Shown: positions 1 through 6,875, numbered from the stretch's first letter. The stretch: DNA of 18,355 nt from Cryomorphaceae bacterium (GCA_949531795.1 CATIQX010000174.1:1-18355), one strand, 5' to 3'. Numbers and translations are program-made. Notes: generated from the sequence alone by a model not told the origin.

Positions 1-1143
1 AATGTTTTTGCTAACGTACCTAGTGTTGTTCAGTGGTACGAATATACTGGTGTTTTGGGTGGTTCGCTTTGGGTATTATTAGTCAATATTTTGGTATTCA
101 AGGCTTGGACTACTGATTCAGATAAACTAAAATGGATTTCACCTTTTCTTGTGGTGGTATTTCCTGTATTAATTTCTTTTTATTTGGGAACAAATAAGGA
201 TTTTATAATTGAAAAAAGTACACATGAAATTGTTATTGTACAGCCTAATGTCGATCCTTATACTGATAAATTTAATGTTGGGTATGAGGAGCAGTTGGCT
301 GATTTTATTGTCTTAGCAAAAACAAAATTAACCCAGAATACGGCACTCTTAATTGGACCTGAGACAGGATTGCAAGAAGGGATTTGGGAAAATAAATTAG
401 AAGCTAGTTATAGTGTCAGGGCTTTTAGGGGATTACAAAAAAAGTTTCCTAATTTGAATGTCTTAGTAGGTGCCTCTACTTATAAAATGTTTGGTCATGG
501 GGAACAAAAAACGGCAACTGCTCGCCAGCTTAGAAATGAGAATATTTTTTATGATGCTTATAATTCAGCTGTCTTTATCCCTGATTCTGGAGAGGTGCAA
601 GTCTATCATAAAACCAAGTTAGTTCCTGGCGCTGAAAAAACTCCTTTTCCAAAGCTTTTTGATAAATTGGCTGGTCTTATATTGGATTTAGGTGGAACTT
701 CCGGCTCTTTGGGAACTGAAAACAATGCGCGATATTTTGAAGTTAGTGAAATGATCATACAGCCACTTATTTGCTATGAAAGTATTTATGGCGATTTGCA
801 AAAAGAAAATACAAACCTTATAGCTATTATTACCAATGATGGTTGGTGGAAAAATACTGCAGGCTATAAGCAGCATTTTGAGTATGCTAGGCTTAGGGCT
901 GTTGAGCAAAGAAGAATGATTGTTCGTTCAGCCAACACAGGTATTTCTGGTGTTATTTCTCCTTATGGTGAAGTGATTGAAAGTACAAATTGGGATGATA
1001 CTATTTGTATTAATACTGAGGTTGTCCTAAATAATGAAATTACTTTCTATAGTATGTTTGGTGATTATATTGGTAGGCTATCTGTTTTTGTAGCCGCTAT
1101 GTTGTTCGTAATTGCTTTTGTAAAAGGAAAGTTATTGAAATAA
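1..1143 (+). CDS. lnt: Apolipoprotein N-acyltransferase, C-terminal part (5' end outside window)
   Basis: Inner-membrane enzyme that adds the third acyl chain to the N-terminal cysteine of lipoproteins, using a phospholipid donor. The frame is open from base 1, reading NVFANVPSVVQWYEYTGVLG, so the gene enters from the left and the TTG at 55 is not its start. The 380 visible residues contain two membrane segments, then the periplasmic nitrilase-fold domain. The expected Glu-Lys-Cys triad is visible at E121 (GPET), K204 (YHKTKLVPGAE) and C258 (LICYES), numbered from base 1. A closing membrane helix follows near the C-terminus. Full-length relatives are roughly 500-550 residues, so about 150 N-terminal residues with the first membrane helices are missing. 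It ends at TAA 1141-1143, just before a hairpin terminator. Family assignment is secure. Confidence 0.95.
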   Translation, partial: NVFANVPSVVQWYEYTGVLGGSLWVLLVNILVFKAWTTDSDKLKWISPFLVVVFPVLISFYLGTNKDFIIEKSTHEIVIVQPNVDPYTDKFNVGYEEQLADFIVLAKTKLTQNTALLIGPETGLQEGIWENKLEASYSVRAFRGLQKKFPNLNVLVGASTYKMFGHGEQKTATARQLRNENIFYDAYNSAVFIPDSGEVQVYHKTKLVPGAEKTPFPKLFDKLAGLILDLGGTSGSLGTENNARYFEVSEMIIQPLICYESIYGDLQKENTNLIAIITNDGWWKNTAGYKQHFEYARLRAVEQRRMIVRSANTGISGVISPYGEVIESTNWDDTICINTEVVLNNEITFYSMFGDYIGRLSVFVAAMLFVIAFVKGKLLK

Positions 1144-1145
1144 AA

Positions 1146-1182
1146 AACCCACTCTAAGGGAATGGGTTCTAATTTATTTTTT
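1146..1182. terminator. Probable bidirectional intrinsic terminator between lnt and the 88-residue gene
   Basis: The inverted repeat AACCCA (1146-1151) and TGGGTT (1163-1168) flanks an 11-nt loop. On the + strand it is followed by a T-rich run (TTCTAATTTATTTTTT). On the - strand the same stem runs into TTTTTT, the complement of the A-run after the lnt stop codon. It lies between two convergent genes, so it could end transcription from both sides. The stem is short, which limits confidence. Confidence 0.6.
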
Positions 1183-1209
1183 GTAAATAAGGATTTACTT
1201 CACTTTCGC

Positions 1210-1476
1210 TTAGTCTCTTAAGTTTATTTTAATTACGGTATCCTCGTCCACTTGCATGTCAATATTTTCAAGTACTGCATCTACTATGCTGTCAATATTT
1301 AGGTTGATGTCTTCTGATAGCTTACCATCTTTTATTTCTACTTCGTTATCAGTTATATGGGTGCCATAAATACCATTTTCAAATTTTAAATCTAAATTTT
1401 GAAAATTTTCTGTAAACAACAAACCTAACGAAACAACAATTAGTACCCAAGTTAAGGGTTTTTCAATATTTCCCAT
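1210..1476 (-). CDS. Hypothetical acidic, membrane-anchored small protein (88 aa)
   Basis: No family recognised. The protein has one hydrophobic segment near the N-terminus (about residues 8-21, PLTWVLIVVSLGLLF) that could be a signal anchor. A strongly acidic tail follows: by hand count 18 Asp/Glu against 6 Lys/Arg over the whole protein. There is no lipobox cysteine. The tail alternates hydrophobic and polar residues in a way that suggests beta strands or an amphipathic segment. Start is ATG at 1476, preceded by an A-rich stretch without Shine-Dalgarno, as is usual for Bacteroidota. It lies 45 bp downstream of nadE on the same strand, so it may be co-transcribed. It ends near a shared terminator with lnt. 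The coding call rests on the continuous frame with a plausible membrane segment and the terminator behind it; function is unknown. Confidence 0.6.
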   Translation of the reverse strand: MGNIEKPLTWVLIVVSLGLLFTENFQNLDLKFENGIYGTHITDNEVEIKDGKLSEDINLNIDSIVDAVLENIDMQVDEDTVIKINLRD

Positions 1477-1521
1477 GATTTTATTTTTTTGATTAGTAAT
1501 ATGCTAAGTTAATAAAATTAA

Positions 1522-2295
1522 TTACTTAAGATTTTTTGGAATTTTGCAAATGGGTATAGCGTTCATTTTGTGTTGGTTTTCTTGGTTGAGTTTGGTGTAA
1601 ATTTGGAGTACTTTTTTTTCTCTTTCTGTTAGGGAATTCCTATCCTCATTAAAGGCCATTGCCCACTCTAATTCAGGGTAGCTTGCACCTATTTGTTCTT
1701 CATCAGTTTTATTGTCTCCCCAAAGCCCGTCAGTTGGGGCTGCTTTTAAGATTTCATTATTTATCCCTAAAACTTTTCCAATTGAATATATTTCTGTTTT
1801 TAATAAATCAGCAATAGGGCTAATATCAACTCCTCCATCACCATATTTTGTAAAGAATCCAATGCCAAAATCCTCTACTTTATTGCCTGTCCCTAATACA
1901 ATCGAGTGGTTAATTTGTGCGAAATAGTAAAGAGTAGTCATTCTTAACCTTGCTCGTGTGTTTGCTAGAGCTAGTTCATTTTGAATTTCATTTTTAGGTA
2001 GTTGAGAACTGAAGCTATCAAAAACTGAAGATAATTTTAATTCTAGAGTGTTAACATTGTCAAAACTTTCTTTTAACCAAGCTATATGATTTAATCCTCT
2101 TTCTACTTGTATTTCATTTTGATGTATAGGCATTTCTAAACAAAGCAGAGGTAATCCTGTTTTGGCTGCAATTGTTGATGTTACAGCTGAGTCAATACCA
2201 CCTGATATCCCAATTACAAAACCTTTTACTGCTGAACTCTTAGCATAAGCTTTTAGCCAATGGCTAATATGATTTATTATTGCTGTAGTTTGCAT
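1522..2295 (-). CDS. nadE: NAD(+) synthetase, ammonia-dependent
   Basis: Catalyses the last step of NAD synthesis: ATP-dependent amidation of nicotinic acid adenine dinucleotide via an adenylated intermediate, in the cytoplasm. The 257-residue protein has the N-type ATP pyrophosphatase loop SGGIDS (31-36), ANTRARLRM (111-119), a GTGNKVEDFGIGFFTKYGDGG block from about 135, and PTDGLWGDNKTDEEQIG from about 187. These are all typical of small NadE. There is no N-terminal glutaminase (nitrilase) domain, so ammonia rather than glutamine is the likely nitrogen source. The frame extends upstream to an ATG at 2346, but that would overlap the gldB start. The conserved NadE beginning matches MQTTAIINHISHWL, so the start at 2295 is chosen. 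A TACATTTG promoter element lies just upstream. Confidence 0.95.
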   Translation of the reverse strand: MQTTAIINHISHWLKAYAKSSAVKGFVIGISGGIDSAVTSTIAAKTGLPLLCLEMPIHQNEIQVERGLNHIAWLKESFDNVNTLELKLSSVFDSFSSQLPKNEIQNELALANTRARLRMTTLYYFAQINHSIVLGTGNKVEDFGIGFFTKYGDGGVDISPIADLLKTEIYSIGKVLGINNEILKAAPTDGLWGDNKTDEEQIGASYPELEWAMAFNEDRNSLTEREKKVLQIYTKLNQENQHKMNAIPICKIPKNLK

Positions 2296-2299
2296 AATG

Positions 2300-2331
2300 T
2301 TTGCAAATGTAAAAGAAAACTTCTTAATTTG
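2300..2331 (+). promoter_or_regulatory. Putative gldB promoter (TTTG - 20 bp - TTAATTTG)
   Basis: TTTG at 2300-2303 and TTAATTTG at 2324-2331 are separated by 20 bp. The Bacteroidota sigma-ABfr consensus is TTTG, about 19-21 bp, then TAnnTTTG, so only one consensus base is off. The predicted transcription start would fall at or next to the gldB ATG (2336), so the mRNA would be leaderless or nearly so. It interleaves with the oppositely oriented nadE element. Prediction only. Confidence 0.4.
2304..2311 (-). promoter_or_regulatory. Putative nadE promoter -7 element (TACATTTG)
   Basis: Read on the - strand, TACATTTG matches the Bacteroidota -7 consensus TAnnTTTG exactly. It ends 8 nt before the nadE ATG, which implies a transcript with almost no leader. 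A good TTTG -33 element at the usual spacing was not seen, so this is an inferred promoter. Confidence 0.45.
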
Positions 2332-2335
2332 CCAG

Positions 2336-3316
2336 ATGAATCGCATAGTCTTCTTTCTCGTAATTTTAGTATTATTTTCTTGTACATCTAACAGGAAAAA
2401 ACTGGATCTTAAAATAAATAGATTCGATCAAGCTTTATTTTTAATTAATGAGGAAAATATTGAAGATGTTTCTGTAGAATTGCAAGCAAATTTTGGGACA
2501 TTTAATGAAGTGTTTTCTTCTCAAATAATGCAAAAAGGCAATTTAACTAATGAGCAGTATTTACAAGAACTACTTCATTTTACTCAACATAAAGATATGA
2601 GGGAGGCTTATGATAGTGTTGCTATTTTATTTGCTGATTTTACCGATTTCGAAAAAGAATTAGAATTTGCTTTTTGGCAGTTTTCTGATTATTTCCCTTC
2701 TTATCCTATTCCTGAAATAACTACTTTTTTTGGTGGATTTAACTATGGTGTAGTTACTTATGATGATAATATTGCTATCGGTTTAGAAAATTTTTTAGGT
2801 GAAAATAGTAAGTATTATCAGTTACTAGGTAGCCCTCAGTATTTGCGTTTTCAAAAACAAAAGAAGTTCATTTCCGCCAACGTAATGGAGGTTTGGTTAA
2901 ATGAGTATTTTCAACAATATTTAGATGGTAGGGATTTGCTTTCTCAGCTGATTTATAAAGGAAAGATTATGTATTGTATCGATAAAATGTTACCTAAATT
3001 GCTTATTGAGAATAAATTTCGTTTTACAAGTGAGCAAATGAATTGGGTAGAGGAAAATGAGGTAAGTATTTGGCAGTATATAGTGAATGAGGATTTATTA
3101 TTTTCTAATGATAATCAGAAGTTCAGAACTTTTATTGATTATGCTCCTTTTGCTAAAGGAATGCCTTCTGAGGCGCCTGGTAGGGTAGCTTACTACATTG
3201 GTTATAAAATGGTAAATGAGTATATGGATAATAATAGAATTGATGTTGAGGAGCTGATGTATTTGACAGACTCACGAAAGTTCCTTCAGCAATCAAAATA
3301 TAAACCTACAAAATAG
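2336..3316 (+). CDS. gldB: Gliding motility lipoprotein GldB
   Basis: GldB is a lipoprotein required for gliding in Flavobacterium-type bacteria and is associated with the gliding/type IX secretion machinery; its biochemical role is not established. The 326-residue product starts MNRIVFFLVILVLFSC, a type II signal peptide with lipobox LFSC and lipidated Cys at residue 16. Family-like segments include NRFDQALF just after the signal, the DYFPSYPIPEITTFFGGF block and the C-terminal FIDYAPFAKGMPSEAPGRVA stretch followed by YYIGYKMV. The frame opens at an ATG at 2297, but starting there would bury the signal peptide behind 13 extra residues and overlap the nadE promoter, so 2336 is chosen. It is followed 4 bp later by gldC, so the two form one transcription unit, divergent from nadE. 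Recognised from sequence pattern, not from a search. Confidence 0.88.
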   Translation: MNRIVFFLVILVLFSCTSNRKKLDLKINRFDQALFLINEENIEDVSVELQANFGTFNEVFSSQIMQKGNLTNEQYLQELLHFTQHKDMREAYDSVAILFADFTDFEKELEFAFWQFSDYFPSYPIPEITTFFGGFNYGVVTYDDNIAIGLENFLGENSKYYQLLGSPQYLRFQKQKKFISANVMEVWLNEYFQQYLDGRDLLSQLIYKGKIMYCIDKMLPKLLIENKFRFTSEQMNWVEENEVSIWQYIVNEDLLFSNDNQKFRTFIDYAPFAKGMPSEAPGRVAYYIGYKMVNEYMDNNRIDVEELMYLTDSRKFLQQSKYKPTK

Positions 3317-3320
3317 TGAA

Positions 3321-3650
3321 ATGAAACAGACTTTAAAATTTGAAATCGAGTTAGACGATAATAATTTACCCAAAAATATTGAAATGCACTCAAGTGATAA
3401 TGCTGCACATGAGAAGGATGTAAAGGCCTTAATGGTATCTGCTTGGGCGTCTAAAACTAAGGAAACTTTGCGTATTGATCTTTGGACTAAGGATATGCCC
3501 GTTAATGAAATGTGTATTATGTATCATCAGACTTTGATTGGAATGGCCTCTACTTTGGAGCGCGCAACAGGACATGATAAATTGGCAGGTGCTTTACGTG
3601 ATTATTGTGAGTTTTTTGCGGAAGAAACAAAAATAAAAGGAGCTAAATAA
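3321..3650 (+). CDS. gldC: Gliding motility protein GldC
   Basis: Small 109-residue protein with no signal peptide, membrane segment or lipobox, so cytoplasmic. The sequence (KFEIELDDNNLPKNIEM near the N-terminus, then DLWTKDMPVNEMCIMYHQTL, and a C-terminal LAGALRDYCEFFAEE) fits the GldC family, whose members are nearly always next to gldB. In Flavobacterium johnsoniae loss of gldC impairs rather than abolishes gliding; its mechanism is unknown. It sits 4 bp downstream of gldB, so it is almost certainly co-transcribed. Its 3' end overlaps the convergent engB gene by 8 bp, leaving no untranslated space between them. Confidence 0.88.
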   Translation: MKQTLKFEIELDDNNLPKNIEMHSSDNAAHEKDVKALMVSAWASKTKETLRIDLWTKDMPVNEMCIMYHQTLIGMASTLERATGHDKLAGALRDYCEFFAEETKIKGAK

Positions 3651-3667
3651 TCTCCTCAAACTGAGGA
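3638..3667. terminator. Candidate hairpins at the gldC/engB convergent overlap
   Basis: Two mutually exclusive hairpins lie across the overlapping stop codons. TCCTCA (3653-3658) and TGAGGA (3662-3667) form a 6-bp stem with a 3-nt loop. AGGAG (3638-3642) can instead pair with CTCCT (3652-3656). Neither is followed by a clean long T-run, though TTAAGGTTTT follows on + and TTTTATTTTT lies downstream on -. A transcription-ending role is inferred from position only. Confidence 0.3.
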
Positions 3668-4251
3668 TTAAGGTTTTCGATTAAATTAGCAATTTCAGTT
3701 GTTCCTGTTTTCTTTTCAGCTGAGGTAACGAACATCTGCGGTAATTCCTCCCAGGTCTTTTTCATTTCAACTTTATAAGATCCAATATTTTTAGCAAGCT
3801 CTACTTTTCCTAATTTATCAGCTTTTGTAAATATCATTATAAAAGGAATGCTTTTTTCAGCTAGCCAATTCATAAATTCCTGGTCAATCGCTTGAGGTTT
3901 ATGCCTTGCGTCAATTAATACAAATAGACACATTAGGTTAGTTCTATTAAGCAAATACTCACTTATCATATCATGAAATTCTGCTCGTATTGTCTTTGGA
4001 ACTTTAGCGTATCCAAAGCCTGGTAAATCCACTAAATACCATTCATCATTGATAATAAAATGATTAATTAGCTGAGTTTTACCTGGTCTTCCTGAAGTTT
4101 TAGCTAGATTTTTGTGGTTTACTAAAGCATTTATTAAAGAAGATTTTCCAACATTAGATCTTCCAATAAAAGCGTATTCTGCCATTTTGGGCGCAGGACA
4201 TGATTTGTAATCAGTATTACTAATTACAAACTTAGCAGTTTTAATTTTCAT
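3643..4251 (-). CDS. engB: Ribosome-biogenesis GTP-binding protein EngB (YihA/YsxC)
   Basis: TRAFAC-class GTPase involved in large ribosomal subunit assembly, cytoplasmic, often essential. The 202-residue product shows all G motifs in order: G1 P-loop GRSNVGKS (30-37), the G2 region GRPGKTQ with a Thr at 59, G3 DLPGFGYA (75-82), G4 TKAD (142-145) and G5 TSAEK (176-180). Length is normal for the family (about 195-210). The start MKIKTAKFVISNTDYKSCP agrees with the usual N-terminus ending in the PAP-like stretch before the G domain. It lies 6 bp downstream of the alpha/beta hydrolase gene on the same strand, so the two are likely co-transcribed. The tail overlaps gldC by 8 bp. Confidence 0.95.
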   Translation of the reverse strand: MKIKTAKFVISNTDYKSCPAPKMAEYAFIGRSNVGKSSLINALVNHKNLAKTSGRPGKTQLINHFIINDEWYLVDLPGFGYAKVPKTIRAEFHDMISEYLLNRTNLMCLFVLIDARHKPQAIDQEFMNWLAEKSIPFIMIFTKADKLGKVELAKNIGSYKVEMKKTWEELPQMFVTSAEKKTGTTEIANLIENLNPQFEEII

Positions 4252-4257
4252 GATTGT

Positions 4258-5010
4258 TTAAAATTTATTGCTTAAGAATTTCAGTACAATTTTACTGAAT
4301 TCTTCAGGGTGCTCCCACATCGCAGCATGTCCACATAGTGGTATCCAATTTAGTTCGGAATTTGGTAATAATTTATGAAACTCATCAGCAACCTTAGGGG
4401 GGGTTACTTTATCGTGTTCTCCCCAAATTAAACAAACAGGCATCTTAAATTTTGGTAAGTCCTCTGCCATGTTATGTCTTATTGCTGATTTGGCATAACC
4501 TAAAAGTCTTAGAATAGAAACACGATTATTTGCAATTTCAAACACTCTGTCAACTAATTCATCAGTTGCTACTGCTGGATTATAAAATACTTCTTCCGTT
4601 TTTGTTCTAATGTAGTCTTTATCTCCTCTTCTTGGAAAAGAATCTCCCATTGCACTTTCGTATAATCCAGAACTACCTGTTAGCACCATCCCGTCTACCA
4701 TATCAGAGTGTTCTTTGGAAAAGATAAGAGCAATATGCCCTCCCATTGAGTTTCCAAGCAATATTGCTGATGAAAGATCAAGATGGTTCATAAATTCATA
4801 TAGGTAATCGCTTAATGATTTTACAGAAACCTTAAGTATACTTCCTTCAAAAAGCTTTAAATCCAAACCATAAACTTTGTATTCTTCAGAAATAAAATCA
4901 ACCATTTCACCAAAGTTCTCAACTCCACCCATTAAACCATGTAATAGTATAATGGGTTTTCCTCCTTCTCCTTCTTCAAGCCATTTGAATTTTCCTTCCT
5001 TCTTAACCAT
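4258..5010 (-). CDS. Alpha/beta hydrolase, substrate unknown
   Basis: A 250-residue alpha/beta-hydrolase fold protein without signal peptide. The oxyanion-hole HG motif is at HGLMGG (24-29). The nucleophile elbow GNSMG (86-90) places the catalytic Ser at 88. The likely acid is Asp200 in WGEHDKVTP, and the general base is His228 in CGHAAMWEHPEEF. The arrangement resembles small esterases and meta-cleavage-product-hydrolase-like enzymes, but substrate cannot be read from sequence. It is the first gene of a two-gene unit with engB and diverges from mraZ across a 172-bp spacer. This hydrolase-engB-next-to-mraZ arrangement is, from memory, common in Bacteroidota. A weak -7-like TTTCTTTG lies on the - strand at 5039-5032. 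No link to cell-wall synthesis is demonstrated. Confidence 0.85.
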   Translation of the reverse strand: MVKKEGKFKWLEEGEGGKPIILLHGLMGGVENFGEMVDFISEEYKVYGLDLKLFEGSILKVSVKSLSDYLYEFMNHLDLSSAILLGNSMGGHIALIFSKEHSDMVDGMVLTGSSGLYESAMGDSFPRRGDKDYIRTKTEEVFYNPAVATDELVDRVFEIANNRVSILRLLGYAKSAIRHNMAEDLPKFKMPVCLIWGEHDKVTPPKVADEFHKLLPNSELNWIPLCGHAAMWEHPEEFSKIVLKFLSNKF

Positions 5011-5113
5011 ATAAGTTCTGATTTTATTCTACAAAGAAACGAAAATATTTCTTAATCACAATAACTAGAATGAAATACAATAGAAATAGTGTTTAGTGGG
5101 TTAAGTTATTAAC

Positions 5114-5143
5114 AAAGTGGTATAGAGTGGGATAAAGTGGGAT
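5114..5143 (+). promoter_or_regulatory. MraZ operator: three tandem 10-bp boxes
   Basis: Three consecutive 10-bp direct repeats, AAAGTGGTAT (5114-5123), AGAGTGGGAT (5124-5133) and AAAGTGGGAT (5134-5143), put TGGKA cores one helical turn apart with 5-nt spacers. This is the published MraZ binding layout (TGGGN repeats separated by 5 nt). A further TGGGT lies at 5097-5101, 21 bp upstream of the first core, slightly out of phase. The boxes sit 40 bp before the mraZ start and cover the expected -33 region, which favours autorepression. Confidence 0.8.
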
Positions 5144-5150
5144 TTATACC

Positions 5151-5158
5151 TATATTAG
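5151..5158 (+). promoter_or_regulatory. Putative dcw promoter -7 element (TATATTAG)
   Basis: TATATTAG matches the TAnnTTTG consensus at all but one position. It sits 24 bp before the mraZ start, giving a leader of about 20 nt. The -33 position (about 5127-5131) falls inside the MraZ boxes and reads GTGGG rather than TTTG. This is the only obvious promoter candidate for the long downstream unit, but the match is weak. Confidence 0.35.
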
Positions 5159-5182
5159 CACCCAGATTCAAAGTAAATTAAA

Positions 5183-5659
5183 TTGATAAATGTAATAGGA
5201 ACATACGAATGTAAAGCGGACGCCAAAGGGCGTGTAATGTTTCCTGTTGCTCTGAAAAAGCAATTGAAAAATGTATTAGGGGATGGGTTTGTGATTAAAA
5301 GATCGGTATTTAATAAATGCCTTGAGATACACCCTATGTCAGAGTGGGAGAAAATGGTTGCACAGGTCAGTAAGTTAAATCGTTTTGTTAAAAAGAATAA
5401 TGATTTTATAAGATCGTATATGTCCGGTTTGAAGGTTGTGGAAGTTGATGGTGCTGGGCGATTTTTAATTCCTAAAGATTTGTTTGTGTTTGCTGATTTG
5501 CATAAAGAATTGGTATTATCATCTTCTGTAAACATGATTGAGATTTGGGATAAAGATAAGTATGAGTCGTCTGTAGCGGAGACCTTGGTGGATTTTGGGG
5601 ATCTGGCTGAGGATGTGATGGGGAATCAGCCTCAAAATGAGACGGATGGAATATCATAA
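5183..5659 (+). CDS. mraZ: Transcriptional regulator MraZ (TTG start)
   Basis: DNA-binding regulator that heads the dcw cluster; in other bacteria it represses or activates its own operon. The 158-residue protein has two tandem SpoVT-AbrB-like half domains, each with the signature DxxxR: DAKGR (13-17) and DGAGR (89-93). A short acidic tail follows. Start: an in-frame TAA at 5174-5176 limits the choice, and no ATG precedes the conserved IGTYECKADAKGR beginning, so TTG at 5183 is used. The ATG near 5190 is out of frame. No Shine-Dalgarno is visible. The three MraZ boxes just upstream suggest autoregulation. The 3' end overlaps rsmH by 14 bp. Confidence 0.93.
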   Translation: MINVIGTYECKADAKGRVMFPVALKKQLKNVLGDGFVIKRSVFNKCLEIHPMSEWEKMVAQVSKLNRFVKKNNDFIRSYMSGLKVVEVDGAGRFLIPKDLFVFADLHKELVLSSSVNMIEIWDKDKYESSVAETLVDFGDLAEDVMGNQPQNETDGIS

Positions 5660-6542
5660 TCCAGTATTATTAAACGAATGTATTCATGGGTTAAATATTA
5701 AACCTACAGGAATTTATGTTGATGTTACTTTTGGAGGTGGTGGACATTCTAAATTGATTCTAAAAAATCTTATTGGAGGTAAGTTGTATGCTTTTGATCA
5801 GGATAAAAATGCACAAGAAAATGCTTTACCTGAAGATGGTTTTAAGCTAATAAATGCAAATTTCAGACATCTAAAGAATTTTTTAAGAATGGAGGGTGTG
5901 CGAAAAATTGATGGTTTACTTGCAGATTTAGGTGTTTCTTCTCATCAGTTTGATATTGCTGAAAGAGGTTTCTCTATTCGTTTTAATGGGGAGTTGGATA
6001 TGCGAATGAATACAAGTTCTCCTTTGTCAGCAAAGCAGGTGGTGAATGAATATGTTCAGCAGGATTTAGCCAACATATTATTTAAATATGGCGAACTCAG
6101 AAACTCAAGAGCTATTGCAAGAGAAATTGTAACCGCAAGAGAAATTGAAACTATTGTTACTACAAATCAATTAATTGATATAGTAGGACATATGGTTCCT
6201 GAGAAAAATAGAAATCAGTTTTTAGCGCGCGTTTTTCAAGCTATCCGTATTGAGGTTAATGATGAGATGAAGGCTTTAGAAGAGATGCTTTTGGATGCAG
6301 TAGATATGTTGAATGTAGGAGGTCGTTTAGTTATAATGTCATATCACTCATTAGAGGATAGAATGGTTAAAAACTTAATGAAAAAAGGGAATATTGAAGG
6401 AGTTTTAGAAAAAGATTTTTTCGGAAATCCGATTAAAGATTTAAAAGAAGTTACTCGAAAAGTAATAGTAGCAAGTAAAGAACAGATTACGGAAAATAAT
6501 AGAGCTAGAAGTGCAAAATTACGAATAGCCGAAAAGGAATAA
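5646..6542 (+). CDS. rsmH: 16S rRNA (cytosine(1402)-N(4))-methyltransferase RsmH
   Basis: SAM-dependent enzyme (also called MraW) that N4-methylates C1402 of 16S rRNA in the decoding centre. The 298-residue product carries the SAM-binding VDVTFGGGGHS (25-35), an acidic post-beta-2 FDQD (50-53), the DLGVSS motif (94-99), the SYHSLEDR motif (232-239) and the C-terminal RARSAKLRI (286-294). An in-frame ATG at 5637 would add MRR. The ATG at 5646 gives MEYHNPVLLNE, the usual family N-terminus, and is preferred. It overlaps the end of mraZ by 14 bp and its TAA abuts the ftsL-like ATG directly, so it is translated within the dcw transcript. Confidence 0.96.
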   Translation: MEYHNPVLLNECIHGLNIKPTGIYVDVTFGGGGHSKLILKNLIGGKLYAFDQDKNAQENALPEDGFKLINANFRHLKNFLRMEGVRKIDGLLADLGVSSHQFDIAERGFSIRFNGELDMRMNTSSPLSAKQVVNEYVQQDLANILFKYGELRNSRAIAREIVTAREIETIVTTNQLIDIVGHMVPEKNRNQFLARVFQAIRIEVNDEMKALEEMLLDAVDMLNVGGRLVIMSYHSLEDRMVKNLMKKGNIEGVLEKDFFGNPIKDLKEVTRKVIVASKEQITENNRARSAKLRIAEKE

Positions 6543-6875
6543 ATGAGTGTTGTGAAAGAAAATACAAGTTCATTACTGTCTATATTGAGAGGAGAGTTTA
6601 TTTCTGATCAGGGAAATCAAAAATATATTCCGTTTTTGTTATTTATTGTGTTGTTAATCTTGTTAAATATTAGAATTTCTTTTCGTGCAGAGCACTTACT
6701 AAAAGAGTCTATCTCTTTAGAAAGAGAGGTTGCTGATTTGCGTTTGGTATATATTACCACAAAGTCAGACTTAATGAGTATGTATAGAAGGACTGTTATT
6801 GAAGATATTGTTAAGGACAAAGAGCTAGTAACATCTTTAACTCCGCCAATTATTATTAAAGTAATAAATGATTAA
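6543..6875 (+). CDS. ftsL: FtsL-like divisome membrane protein
   Basis: A 110-residue bitopic protein with a cytoplasmic N-terminus of about 27 residues, one membrane helix (about 28-45, YIPFLLFIVLLILLNIRI) and a periplasmic helix-rich segment (about 48-95) with heptad-like leucines, suggestive of a coiled coil. Primary sequence does not resemble proteobacterial FtsL. Size, topology and position between rsmH and ftsI match the Bacteroidota FtsL-like family. In other bacteria FtsL works with FtsB and FtsQ to activate FtsWI. It abuts rsmH (TAAATG) and overlaps ftsI by 8 bp. Assignment is by context and topology. Confidence 0.82.
   Translation: MSVVKENTSSLLSILRGEFISDQGNQKYIPFLLFIVLLILLNIRISFRAEHLLKESISLEREVADLRLVYITTKSDLMSMYRRTVIEDIVKDKELVTSLTPPIIIKVIND

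Noticed and set aside
1712..1927. 71-codon open frame on the + strand inside nadE
   Set aside because: Antisense shadow over conserved NadE motifs; no start signal or family likeness.
5032..5039. Possible hydrolase promoter element TTTCTTTG on the - strand
   Set aside because: One mismatch to TAnnTTTG and no convincing TTTG at the required spacing, so not listed as a feature.
5105..5113. Palindrome GTTATTAAC between the fourth TGGGT and the MraZ boxes
   Set aside because: Short AT-rich palindromes are expected by chance here; no second copy and no known regulator.
5155..5535. 126-codon open frame on the - strand across mraZ
   Set aside because: Antisense to the well-supported mraZ, low-complexity composition, no recognisable domain.
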